A DNA stretch of 64,000 bases from Alitta virens (Eukaryota > Annelida > Polychaeta > Phyllodocida > Nereididae): the NCBI GenBank assembly GCA_932294295.1, contig OW028576.1:23939227-24003226 (forward strand), given 5' to 3'. The first letter of the stretch is position 1, and each line of letters starts with the position of its first letter. The notes below the pieces were generated by a model, which was given only the letters and a program-made list of their open reading frames with translations, was not told where the DNA came from and did no database searches. Positions 31,942-44,000 of this stretch are shown here, piece by piece. The translations under genes and the position numbers were made by a program.

Positions 31942-34579
31942 ATGCACACATTACAGTGCCTTGTTTCATACAAAAAACATTATAATGTTCATTCAAAAGC
32001 TTTGCAAGATAGATTAAGTTCATGTATTTTGTTATTCCAGGAATGTGAAAGAGAAGACCTACTGCTTGATCATTGGACTAACTTACTGAAGAGGCAAATG
32101 AGAGCTGCAATGTTATTAACATTTGTAGAATATCAAATAGACTGGAATGATTGCCTGGCCATGGGTTATGTGAAAGCACACACAAACTGTTATGATGAAA
32201 CAATTAACTCATGCACTGTATGTCGAACTGGTATTGTCGCCAAAATACTAGGCTGCTATGCCTTTCATAATACAAATCAAGGACTATTTTCAGATTGAAA
32301 GGTTTTTGTGTGCAAGTTTATTTGGTGTGAAATTTATCAATGTAAATTACATTTGTTTCATTATAACTGTTACTATTCTTGTACTGAATACAGTATTATT
32401 CTTCAGTGATTTCCAAAATAAACTGTTGCTTTTTGAATGCAAAACAAGTTTTCTCTTATTCATCCCAGGTAATGTCAAAGCAAAAACGTTATGAAAACGT
32501 TGTCAGATAACATCAAATTGATGTCACCCTAAAACATTGTAAAAACGTTGAGAAAAGGTTATAACTTCAAGTTGCCAGATAATGTTAAAATTATGATATC
32601 CCATAACGTTATAAAAATGTTATAAAAGAGTCGTTTTTTTAAATGTGGCAGATAATGTAAAATTTATGTTATCACATAACGTTATGATAACGTTATAAAG
32701 GGGTCATCTTATTCATGTTGCCATATAATGTTAAATTGATATTAATGCAAAACATTATTAAACAATGTATTTCTGATGTAAAAGCCACAGTTTGAAAAAA
32801 TGTTTTGAAATAACATTATTTTAACTTTATTTTAACATACTTCTAACATGATACATAGAACGTTAAAATAACATTTCCGCAACCGTCCAATTTTGCGTAA
32901 TTTTGACGTTATGAAATAACGTTATTCTGACCTTTTTCATGATGTTATTTTAACGTAATTATAACGTTTTCGTGTTAGCTGGGTTGTATCAATTCGAAGC
33001 AGATCTTCAGTAAAAGGATTGCCCATTTCTTCAAAAGCCTTGACCAGATTTTGCACTTGCATTGCAAATTTTGCTTGTGTCCCTCGAGTTTGCTTTGTAG
33101 GTGCCATGCCATTTTTACCACGAGCTAGTCTTTCGATGGATTATTCAAACTGGAAAATGACTCTGGCTAGTTCAGGTCCTCCTATCATCCACTTCAGGAG
33201 GCTGTCCTCTCTCTGGAACAAACCAACTGCTCCACCATCACCTTTCACTGATTCGTTATTATGCTCATGTGCTTGCTCAAGAGCTATGCTTGAGAAAGGC
33301 TGAGAGGACTTCTGTACAACAAAGTGACCCTTCATAAACTCTTCATGGACTGATGGTGCTTTATTTATTTTTCAAAGCTCCCATATCATAATATGAGTGG
33401 TTGAAAAGGAAAAACCACGGAATAATCCTCTTCAGAGATTCCACATATAGACGGAAGTTGCCCTCACGGAATGACTTAACCAGCTGTAGGACCAACAGCT
33501 CAAGGTTTAGAGTGATGAACCAGAACTGAAACTGCAGACTGGCAGTGATTCGTCTGCTCTGTGATGTTGGGGCCGAATTAAATCATTGATACTAAGGCAA
33601 TGAGAGAGTCTGGAACAAAACTCTTCTGACAGTTTTGGTCAAAGTTTCCCTGGAAAGAGTTGTCTGTTTTGAACATTTCTCTTTGTACAATGTTGGCTGC
33701 GTTGGCAAGTATTACTGCATCTTTATCAATATTCATTTCACAAACTTTCATCACAGCAGAGTCTACATCAGGTTTGAAAGACAGTAATAATTCTTTGCCT
33801 GGCTTCAATGCCTGTATATCTGGATACTGTGCCAAAATTCTGTTCTTTAACCTGGTACTATGTGAAGTTTGTTCCGTGCCCAACTGCCGCATACGATCAA
33901 CATATATGTTATTAAGATCTGCAAGTTTATAAACAGTGGAATGATCTTCATTATGCCTTGCATCTTCAATGTAGGCTAACAGTTTAGCAAGAGCTATTTC
34001 CTGACTTTTTTTTTCTTGATCATCAACATTTTCGTTTCTTTCTACTGAAGTAGCTTTATTGTACAGTGAGGCTAGACAAGCTGCATGGTATTTCGCTTCT
34101 GGTGCCACCAAATCTCCGGCACTGAGCTTTGCCAGAAGTTTATCATCCTGCAAAATAACAGCGCAATGTCTGACTCTCTCATCAAGCTGGAAAGTTATGC
34201 CTCCCCGTTTTCTGTCTTTGCTGTTAACGGCTGATCACAGAAGAAGCACGGCATCTTCAAGGTACACAGTGTCGTGCCCGGCACTCTGCCTGGTATACTT
34301 AGGCTGTGTTGAACTTGCACCGTAATCAGCATTTTGTCTCTTCAATCTTTTTGTTTGTGCCCTTTTGAGAACAGTGTTGCTAAATTTCAGTCTACATATC
34401 TTGTGCCATCTTGCCTTCCTTGCCCTTAATGTTTCCAGGATGCCATTTCCTTCATCAAGTCTGCCAACATCTATTTGAGTAGGGAGATCATTGCATTCTA
34501 AGAACTGTTCAAGATTTTTTGCAAAAAAATCATATCCTTTACCAGCATTTTTCCTTTTACTTTCTGCAGGGCATTGCAA

Positions 34580-35157
34580 GGGTTATTCTTTATCTGCTTG
34601 GCAAATGAAACACTTTTCCCAGTCTGTAGCTCCGTTGGGATTAAAAAAATTAAAAGTTTTTCCATTATGCTAGTGCTAAGTAGTTCAGCAAGCAGATATC
34701 ACAAATGTGTACACCACCACCATTACTATTACTACGACTAATATTCATGCACCATCAGTCCATCACCGAACACCTGAAAAGGAAGAGAAACTAAAGCTAA
34801 GCAAGCAACAGCAACATTAGTCAAAACTGCGTAAAAGAAAAAAAAGAACAATTGAACAGCAAGGTTGTCATGATGAGATGATGCTCCAATCATCTTTTCA
34901 CTACTATGCTACCTTGAAGTAAGACTTGCAGCCAGAAGCAACACAAACGCTACACAAAAATACACACGGTTTTATGAGGAAAAATGTTTATCAAATCACT
35001 ATTATTGCACAAATGCACATATATACCATAAAATCCTATCAGACATTACATGAATACACAAATCTGAACCATTTTCCCATAATAAATTCTAGTTTGGAAC
35101 AAAACTTTTGACTTTGTATTGCGAATTTTGATTGACTTTGAAAAATTGCAAAATTTT
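34580..35157. other. Intergenic DNA, nothing recognised
   Basis: No gene is supported between the broken multi-copy gene and MITE B copy 2. Confidence 0.4.
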
Positions 35158-35330
35158 CCGTAATTCAAGATGGCCGCCATCATGATTGTGCGGCTTTTGA
35201 CAAATGGCTCCATATCTGAAATAACTCAGTATATATAGGTCTTAAACTGTGCCAAGTCTCATGCTTGTATGACAATTTGCAGAATCCTATATATATACTG
35301 TCACCTATCTCTCTCACTACTAATGGTTCC
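35158..35330. mobile_element. MITE family B, copy 2, inserted in a receptor tail exon
   Basis: Starts near AAGATGGCCGCCATC and ends near TCACCTATCTCTCTCAC; shared words are listed under copy 1. It interrupts the duplicated tail exon just after the codons for SNRTEEPL. Confidence 0.65.
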
Positions 35331-35640
35331 TCAGTCCTGTTACTGCAAGCACCAGCTGCAATTTCATTTGCCACTTTGGGTTCACTGACACTTATCTTGC
35401 TTGTGCCCCTATTGATAAATTACAGAATATGAATATTAGAGCATAAACTTAGCAAAATGTCTTGGAATTGAAGTACAGAATCATAATATCAGCAGTGTAT
35501 TATTCAATCACCTTGCTCCTACAAACTTGTTATCAATGTAATCATGTGTGGCCATTGGTTTCTCCTTCCCGACTGTTTGTACTATCTCTCATGACCAAAC
35601 AAATTTAATGATGTCTTGCGAAACAGAGGAAACAATCCGT
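35331..35640 (-). pseudogene. Decayed duplicate of the MNNL/DSL-like receptor tail
   Basis: On the minus strand 35400-35331 encodes SEPKVANEIAAGACSNRTEE, nearly the same as the intact gene at 41077-40990 (NEPKVANEYGAGACSNRTEE), then breaks into MITE B. A second piece at about 35617-35511 aligns base by base with the exon 41823-41716 (CLVMRDSTN against CLIKRDDTN) but contains stop codons. This shows a segmental duplication of the receptor gene followed by decay. Confidence 0.6.
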
Positions 35641-36430
35641 AATAATTCCAAATATTCAATTACTTTTATTTGACAAACCTGATACAATAAACACAATGTG
35701 ACCTGTTGGTATTCATGCCTTCTCGAACTAGTCAAAATTATAAGTGATGGTGCTAAATAATAATACATCATAGAAAATACTGTTCAATTATTGAAAATGT
35801 TATTACCAAGATACTCAGGTAATAGGTAACATTAGTATATCGTGGCATGTTGTAAGGAATATTTCTTATCAGTTTTTGTACTGAATATCATAACCCAAAT
35901 GCTTAGACCTTAAAAAACATAGGCCGCGCTGCATCATTAAAATTGATCAGTGTCCATCCGACCGGCAGGAGGGCCAGCGGAACACTTGCGTTTCCAAAGC
36001 AGAACCCATACTAATGCACTTACCCTAGCAAAGGTATACAGTAATAATCTATATGGCCTAGTGGTACCTTTTGACAGTCACATAGACATTATGTCAGGTA
36101 TGTTTTACAAAATTGGAAAGAAAATATAAACTTTTTTGTTTTTCTTCTTAGTGTTTCGAATAATCGGTACCCAGCTGTCTAAGACAATGATTTTCAGTGA
36201 AGGATGATCATTTATGTAACCCAACTAGTCTGCTGGATGACCAATTTATCTACTGAATGCTTAAGTAGTGTGTGCGATCAACCTGAAAAATTGCGTAGCA
36301 TGTTACGCAAAGGCAATTAGAGTCTAAGATGTCCTTTTTTTTGTTATTAGCATTTGCACAGGTGTGAATATATTAACAGCAATCCATCCTGTTCAGTTTG
36401 AAGCCAAATGAGCATCAAAAGTATTGTTTA
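35641..36430. other. Intergenic DNA, nothing recognised
   Basis: AT-rich with no supported gene. Confidence 0.4.
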
Positions 36431-36432
36431 TC

Positions 36433-36708
36433 CAATCTTCCTGAAGGAAACCCACCATCTTCGCATAGCTGTGCTATGTGGACGTGCTAGATTTAAAGGC
36501 AAAGTGATGGTTTCTTTTTGCAGTTGCCCTCTAGTGATAAATAGGTGCGTGACTAAGTAGGTCAGCCAATGCATGCGACACACCAATGTTTCAAATGACT
36601 CAACGGTCATTGCACGTTGTTAAGCTAAATATAGATATATAAGCCTATTTCTGGCAAGGCTGCATAGCTATGCGAAGATAGTAGGCTTGCTTTAGAAAGA
36701 TGTTTATA
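36433..36708. mobile_element. MITE family C
   Basis: Inverted ends: CACCATCTTCGCATAGCTGTG on the left, and CATAGCTATGCGAAGATAGTAGGC on the right. The arms are about 40 bp and the whole element about 275 bp. Confidence 0.65.
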
Positions 36709-39060
36709 TCGATTCCCTGCCATTTAATTTGTTTATTTCACAGGTTTCATGCACAAGAGTATTCATTTCACAAGAATTATTAAAACACATTGGTTATTGC
36801 TTCCGAAGGAACATGAAATTCAGCAATTATACTATAAAACATATATAAAATATATATCTTAGATGTGTTGGGTATAATTCCATATAAAACAAACCTGTAA
36901 GATTCGCATTTAATAATAATGCTTAATAATACAGATATTTAAAGTTTAAATACAAATAATACACAAATCTTAAAGATATTCTTTTGCATTAACATAAAAT
37001 ATTCATACCTTCATAAGTCAAAATATTTTTTGCACACTGATAACTTTTAGCGGTCAACTGAAGGAACTATACATTATCAATTGGCAATTCCTGCAACTGT
37101 TCAATAGTTACTGGATTGTTTGGTTACTGATTTGCATCAAATCTATGCAATTTAATTTAGTTATAGGTTATTATGCAACTTATTATTATGAAATTGGTAA
37201 TAATATACACAATTTTAAAATGGGTTACTGCGAGTGAAATTTAAGAGAAAACTTTTATGGCTGTAATTGCAAAGTATGGGATGATATAAAAATTTACTAG
37301 GAAATGTGGAAACACAATTTTAACATTTTTATCCATATTTTCATTTGTCATGACACAAAAGGAAAAATAAAGATATGCTGTGCAAAATTTCACTGACATA
37401 GGGATCATACTATCATTGATATGAGGGTTTGCAAGATTACTGAATCTTTATATTTTCCCTTATTACAAAATTATATATCATTAATGGTCATGAAACCTAA
37501 AAATGTATATCTACACTATTTTAGACATAATATGACAAGTTTTTTGTATGCATTTAAGTTCTTGAAATATAATTTGTAGGACCATCAAAAGGCACAACTA
37601 GGCTATATAGAGTAATACCATATGAAACTAGCCTATTAAACTTTGGTGGGTAAGTGCATTAGTGCCAGAGTTGTGCTCCAGAAACACAATTAAAACAATT
37701 CTCAGATTTTAGTATATAGTTTCGGCTATATTTTCCTACTTAATGCACTACACTAGTAATGAAGTCCTATTCAAGTCAATCATAAGTAATTGCCTTACCA
37801 CACCAGTCTGATGCTGCTCTCGACTCATCCATGATTTTCTTCTTTCTTTGTCGTTTTTTGCATGCTGTACAAGATGCATTTCGATTCAAATATTACCATA
37901 ATTGTTTATTTTGCAGTTTGTTCCGAGGATAATGATACATGTTACCACAGGTTCATCACAACACTGAAGAAGGTCTTGTGAAATGAGAGAAAGTATATTA
38001 TACACTCAGCTAGCCTATTATCGAAAGCATATTCATTATTCCGAAAGTAATTCGCAAGTAAACCACTAGGCAGCAGCATGGGTCCTCTTTATTTACTGAC
38101 CACTGTCTTAGTTTTAAAATAAGCCATACTTTACTCATATAAATCTGTAATATACTGTTGACAGTTACACAAAATATTAGCAAATAGCTTTTAGGGGTTT
38201 TACTTGCATCAACAGTCTTTAAACTCTTAATACTAATTTATAAACCTCCAAATAGCTGAATTGTGCTCAACTTTTGCACAACCTTAACTAAAAGGTGACC
38301 ATGTTTATAAATGGCTACCTCGCAAACTCCAGTTCAGCTAATTTAGTCATATTTTTGAAAGACTTTAAATTAATTTCACATTTGTTTATGCCATTTATTT
38401 ATTGATTTTAATAAAGTATACACACCATAACCTATGATATGTAAAATATAATTTCGACCAGCCACAATTCAGCTAATATTTCCACTCCTGACCAAAGTAA
38501 ATATGCCTGGAAGCCCCCTTGTGGTGGGTTTGAATGACATGACGTTAATGCTGGTGATTTATTAATATTAAGTTTCACTATACTCCCGAAAAGTAACCTT
38601 ATACTGTCCACTATATTTACATAAGTGCATTTTGAATGGCATGCAAATACAGAAATATCTATAATTATGAAGTGTAAAAAGGACTTCCTCTCACATTTGC
38701 ATCAGTTGTACTGGGATTGACTTTATATTAATCACAAGATACTCTTTGAAGCAGGACTTGAATATTCCGATCAGAAATAGTTACCAAATAAGCCAATTGA
38801 AGTAACAAAGGAACGAGGCTCTTGCTAGATTTTGAATTAGTGTTTATTGCATGAAAAGTCTTTTTTGAGTTGCTGTCCCTTTGCCTTCACATGACAGCAT
38901 TACACACACAACATCAAAAGATAAAGTAATTACATGGAGGGCTTATACCTACAAATATATACAATTAATCTAACTAAAAGACAATGTCTGGTGCCACAAT
39001 GCTGATAAAATTAATCACACGGCACTTGTGATCTGAAACAGATGATCTCAGCTAGTGATC
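36709..39060. other. Long AT-rich intergenic stretch
   Basis: No gene is supported. One exon-like piece on the minus strand (about 37870-37805, basic HAKNDKERRKSW, flanked by AG and GT) could be another remnant of the duplicated receptor but has no partner exon. Confidence 0.35.
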
Positions 39061-39064
39061 TCTA

Positions 39065-39220
39065 CATGGCTAAATGCGCCACGTACTTATTCCATGAGAA
39101 GGATAAACGCATGGAAAACGCATGGTTTTTGCCTAATTAAACTGAGGTGAAAACAATGTGTTTTCATGCATTTTATCCAAACGCATGGAAAACGCACGTA
39201 GCACATTTGGCTTTGTAACC
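39065..39220. mobile_element. Palindromic MITE family D, copy 1
   Basis: The ends ATGGCTAAATGCGCCACGTAC and GCACGTAGCACATTTGGCTTTG are inverted. It contains two internal copies of CGCATGGAAAACGCA. It is related to the short palindrome at 45872-45944. Confidence 0.6.
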
Positions 39221-40220
39221 TATGTTCTGATCGACTGGTTTCAATAAGGGTTATTGCCACAGTTATGTGTAAAGCAAAGCGCTTGGTAACATCATCAGGT
39301 TTAACACCGGTATGTGCCAAAAAAACAGGACAATGTAACTAAATTTTCATTAAGTAAATATACATTCATCATCATCACACTAATAATAATACATAATTCA
39401 CAATATAAATAGCTTAAGGGATTTCACCAACTTGAAAACTGCAGAAGAACAGTAAACAAGAAAGACAGTTCTAATTATAATGTCAAAGATACAAGACATT
39501 CATTTGAATACAGTTATCATAATGCATACCAACGTATAGCATAAAGTTATATATTCTCTGATCAGCTGCTGTGAGCCACTCAAAATGCTTCATTATCCTC
39601 CAGTATGGATGTATATGGGACGTTGCTACGTATGTTAGACGTCGCTAAGCATGTTATTATACAGTCACGAATTATGGAAGGAGATAAATACAATCTCAAC
39701 GACGTCCTACATGCCTTCGATTCACGATATGATTGAAGGCATTACTCAGTCAATGTTTGTATGATACTCAACATTTAAATTTGTTATGTGGCAATAGTCA
39801 TTTCTATCAGACAAATTGTAGTCGCATGGGCTGTTTTTCGAGGAAAGTGTTTCATCCTTATTTGGACGTCACGAGCAACGTTCTTATATAGTGTCTGTAA
39901 TCATAAAGCATTTTTGGTCACTATTTAGTAATTTTTTCGTCCAATTTGCATTTTGAATTCAATTTATAGCGTAGCTGGAAAAATTGTCTACAAAAATGTA
40001 AAACTTTAAATACGGAAAATTGTCATCAAATCCTAGCATATGCCACACTACTAAGATCACCAAGATCTTGCACATTTAATCAATGTAATATTTGAATTGC
40101 AGCTGATCAGATAATACAGGCAATGGTGGATGGTGTGTCATCCAACACAGAGTTTTGTGGGATTCCCAAAAATATATGTAACATTTCCTCATCCAACAAA
40201 ACTCTATGGTGGACTCCTCA
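39221..40220. other. Intergenic DNA, nothing recognised
   Basis: No supported gene or repeat. Confidence 0.4.
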
Positions 40221-40530
40221 CTCCACGTATATAACATAATATAAAGAAAATACATAACAAATATAACATACATAACAGATAAATCATACATAAGATATAT
40301 AACATATATATCATTTATAAGATATATAACATACATAACATATATAACATACATAACATATAAATCATACATAACATATAAATCATACATAACATACATA
40401 ACATATATAGCATGTATAACATATATAACATATATAACATACATAACACATAAATCATACATAAGATATATAAGATATATAAGATATATAACATTTATAA
40501 CATATATAACATATAATATATGTATAGCAT
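40221..40530. repeat. Tandem ACATA/ATATAACAT satellite
   Basis: About 300 bp of short units (ATAACATACATAACATATA, AAATCATAC, AAGATATAT). It stays open on the minus strand as a Met/Tyr/Ile/Val-only frame, which I judge a repeat artefact and not a gene. Confidence 0.9.
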
Positions 40531-40827
40531 TTATAATCATAACATATATGTCAAAGTTATCACCTGATGATTGAAAACCTAAACTGTAGCCTGTTGTGAC
40601 ATACTTTGTATTAACAGTGGATGGAGCAGAGTAGAACCTTTTATGAAGTACTCTAATTTATCACATTTCTTATAAGTTATATGTCAATTCTGATACTCTG
40701 TGTGTGCTAGAATTGCTTTGGCAGAGTTGATCAATATCACCTACATATATATCTATTTGTCAGTTTCATAATCTGGTATGCTTTGTGTGTATTGATTGGT
40801 CGTGGTATGTTCGATTTAATGAACTAT

Positions 40828-41077
40828 TTATGAACAGGAACAGAGATTACGTTTTTTCCGTTTGTTTGATTGCATTTTCATATTCAAAGTCTCATACACA
40901 TTTATAGCATCATTTCCTGGTTCAATCCGTCCATCATTCGAAAGATCCATGTACACGTTCTGCGGGGGATTTCCTTCTACATCCTCATGTAATGGTTCCT
41001 CAGTCCTGTTACTGCAAGCACCAGCTCCATATTCATTTGCCACTTTGGGTTCGTTGACATTTGTCTTTCTTATGTCC
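40828..41077 (-). CDS. Receptor last exon: ITAM-like tail
   Basis: This exon encodes 82 residues in the cytosolic tail, including VYMDL and VYETL with 15 residues between the two YxxL units. A classical ITAM has 6-12 between, so this is ITAM-like only. A basic stretch (NKRKKRN) and a Cys-containing end follow. The third tyrosine motif, DGYLAP, is in the previous exon. Confidence 0.65.
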
Positions 41078-44000
41078 CTATGGTAAATTACAGAATATAC
41101 TAGTATAGTGTTTCAAAATTTCAGCTCTTTATTTTTCTGGTTGCATCATTAGTTTAATATGATAATTAAGCAATGGTGAAATGTAGTACTGTATTATTTC
41201 ACTTAATTATCTTACTTTGGGGCAAGATAGCCATCAGCATCTTCGTTGAAGTTTGTGGCCGCTTCTCGATTAGCTTCCTTTTGTGTTTGAATGTGTCCAA
41301 CAGGCAACATTTCCACTGGAGAACAGGGACCACAGTGGAAGATTTGTGCATCTCTGTTGTGTATAAAAACTATAATTTTATTCACCAGAATAACTATATG
41401 TAAAATATGTGAGCACCTGCTTTATTGTACAAAATGTACTAGTATGTTGGTTGAACCGCACAATTACTGCATTGTTTTACATTCATGTTTAAAGAAAATT
41501 AAATGCCCTTCATATTAAAAAATATAAATTTTAATTTTTTTCCAAAACCCTTTATAATTGTTTCCTAACACCAGCAAGAAGAAGGCAACTGGATATGAAA
41601 GTTAAGGAAACATCAAACCAAATTTTTCTCTTGATTAATTACTGAATAAACATGGCTTGATCAATACATTAAAGGTGGATGTTTATCCATTTTGAATTAA
41701 GAACACGATTATAACCTTGCGAAAGCTCCTGCAGAAATGTCATCAATGCAATCGTTGGGTTGGTCGATGGTTTGCTCTTCTTGATTGTTTGTATCGTCTC
41801 TTTTGATCAAACAAAGATGTTTCCTGAAATAGGGTATACAATGATATGCTTCAAAGGCCACTACTGTATACTATAGTTTGCCAGATTTAAAACCAAATTG
41901 AGCATCTCTGGGGTGTTTTAAAGAGGAAGGCGGAGCAGCCAACCCAAGAACATGTGACAACTAAAAATTGTTATCCGAGAAGAGTGGGAAGAGATCGACA
42001 GCTCTTTATGTAGCAACCTTCTGCACTCAATGCATGAGAGAGTTTCTGCTGTTATCATAAATGGAGGCGGACATACCAATAATTAAGTATAAATTCATTC
42101 ATAGCTAGGTTTCAACAGGGTATACTCATTTTTTTGACTATATTTAAGTCGTTTAATGAGAATATCATGAAAAAAAGATGTATTGAAATAACAGGAATAA
42201 AAATGTCAAAACAGTTGAATTTGAATTATTTGTTTTTGCAAGATTGTAATTGCAAATGTGTTGAATTTTTCAAATGCTGTGACATAAAATGACTTTGCTG
42301 AGTTTTGGCTGCATTTATATAACAGCACAATAATTTTAATCAGTCTCACCTGCAACATTTTGTGGCCAATACTCCAGTAGACACCAGAAGGATGAAACCT
42401 ACTACAGAGACTACTCCAATGATGACTGAAAAGTATAAGATAATTGCACTAGAAAATGCTATTAGAAAAAAAAGAATTTTTGATTGCTCAAGGCTTGTCA
42501 ACATGATACCATCTTGCATGTATTTTTCATTACAATTACCAAAAAGACAACAACAAAAAACTTCAGAAATCTGAAATTGACAATGTACTGTTGAAATATA
42601 TCCTATCTTTGGACTTATACTTAAGGTGTGTAATACATAATTGTATGAATAGGTCTCTATTTAAACGCCATCTAGAGAGTGCTGGAGGAATAATTATTCG
42701 TATTATAATTAGGGAAGTTCGAGCTTGTCAAATTTCAAAAGTAAAATTGAATGCTAACAATTCAACAAACCGGACACATGGCTTAATTATTAGAAGTCAA
42801 AGGTCCTGAATCACTGGATGAGGGAAAAGGGCTGCTGAAAAATATTTCGATTATAAATGTATGTCAATTGTTGTTTCAAATTATGACTTAAGTCAGATTG
42901 GCTCAGACAGGTACATTTTGTAAAACAGTTGCAATGAGTACACAGCATTTGCTCTAGGAAAACATTGTGTGGACGTCGATACGATTTGGAATAATATCTT
43001 AGTTATTATCAGATTTTCACAATTAAAATTTTCTTAGATTCCTAAAATATATTTTTGCTGGCTTAATATTGTGATTACGTATACGGACATATTCTAGCCA
43101 CAACAATGTTTATCTGCATCATTTGTCAGCTTCCTTATTCGGGAATTCACAATTATATAATGTGTGATAACGTTACAGACAAATAAACTGTTTGGAGTCT
43201 TGGCAAAGATCTGTCAAATCATTGTTTTACCTTAACCACAAAACTTATATTAATAATGATATGCTACTTTTCTTGCTATTTATATGGCATTAAAAACAAG
43301 GAGCATTTTGTTTTGGGATGGCAATTGCCAATTAACCTTCAAATAGGAATGATTAACTTGGCTGAAATGACCGTGGAACAACGTGATTCTTCTGTACAAG
43401 CATTTATGATTGACTTTTGAAAGATAAAATGTAACTTTAATGTATTTTTCACCAACATATCACTGTGAGGGAGATTGGGGGCCTCTACTTCAGCATTTGG
43501 CTGCCCTTAGCTTTCTTCAATTTGCTTATTATCAAAATATGGCAGGTTTCCCATCTCCCGTTCTGAATTATTTCAATTGTTGGGGGGAAGAAGTTGATAT
43601 TTCATACCATTTAAAAAAATCTTTACCGGGGTGGATTTTAGCAAATTTAGCGGAAATCTTAGACTAGTGAAAATCGGGTAAAACAATGACAATAGACCTT
43701 TGACATGATCCCACCAGCAAAATCTGAAATATTTGAGTTTGGATGTGCACAGGTTATGTAACATGACACACACACATTAAACTTTAAAATTTGTGACAAA
43801 TGGTTAATCATCACTAATAAAAATAATAATAATAATTTTAATTGATCGTCATTGTTGTTTAATTTAACCATTGGCATATGGCAGTTTTAGCTTCATACAT
43901 ATTGAGCAGTAACTACAGAGATGCAATACACAGCCAGAGATGCCCCTTAACATATACATATATTCTGCCAAGAAACAGATGCCATATAATTCCAGACCAC

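Larger units (their letters stand above)
29131..32983. mobile_element. 3.85-kb non-autonomous DNA element with inverted ends
   Basis: The left end reads CCCAGCTAACACATAACGTT; the right end is the inverted ...AACGTTTTCGTGTTAGCTGGG. The flanks fit a 2-bp AA/TT duplication that restores the interrupted host frame. The outer arms are full of ATAACGTT/AACGTTAT words on both strands (29131-29450 and 32500-32983), so they form long imperfect inverted repeats. Inside are 255-bp tandem repeats, a microsatellite and no transposase that I recognise. I cannot assign a superfamily. Confidence 0.7.
27557..34579 (-). pseudogene. Multi-copy-type invertebrate gene with cysteine-rich C-terminus, broken and split by a transposon
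   Basis: Minus-strand pieces in order are 34579-34235, 34153-33578, about 33345-33000, then (after the 29131-32983 insert) 29124-28723, 28922-28275 and 28129-27557. The end has FHAFTGLDTTSGFCG, KKTAWDVW, LLYDRTS and WGQTL, and finishes with a CxC-type cluster (CGCRKRCQSACKCRK). I recognise this as a family present in many near-copies in invertebrate genomes, often thought transposon-derived; its function is not known to me. There are several stops and frame changes between pieces, so it is a pseudogene. Taking out the insert with a 2-bp duplication joins both sides in one frame. Confidence 0.65.

Noticed and set aside
33019..34325. Plus-strand frames at 33.0-34.3 kb
   Set aside because: They mirror the minus-strand multi-copy gene, whose order and motifs fit the family.
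40076..40540. 154-codon open frame on the minus strand
   Set aside because: Made only of Met, Tyr, Ile, Val and a few others because it reads a short AT-rich tandem repeat; not a gene.
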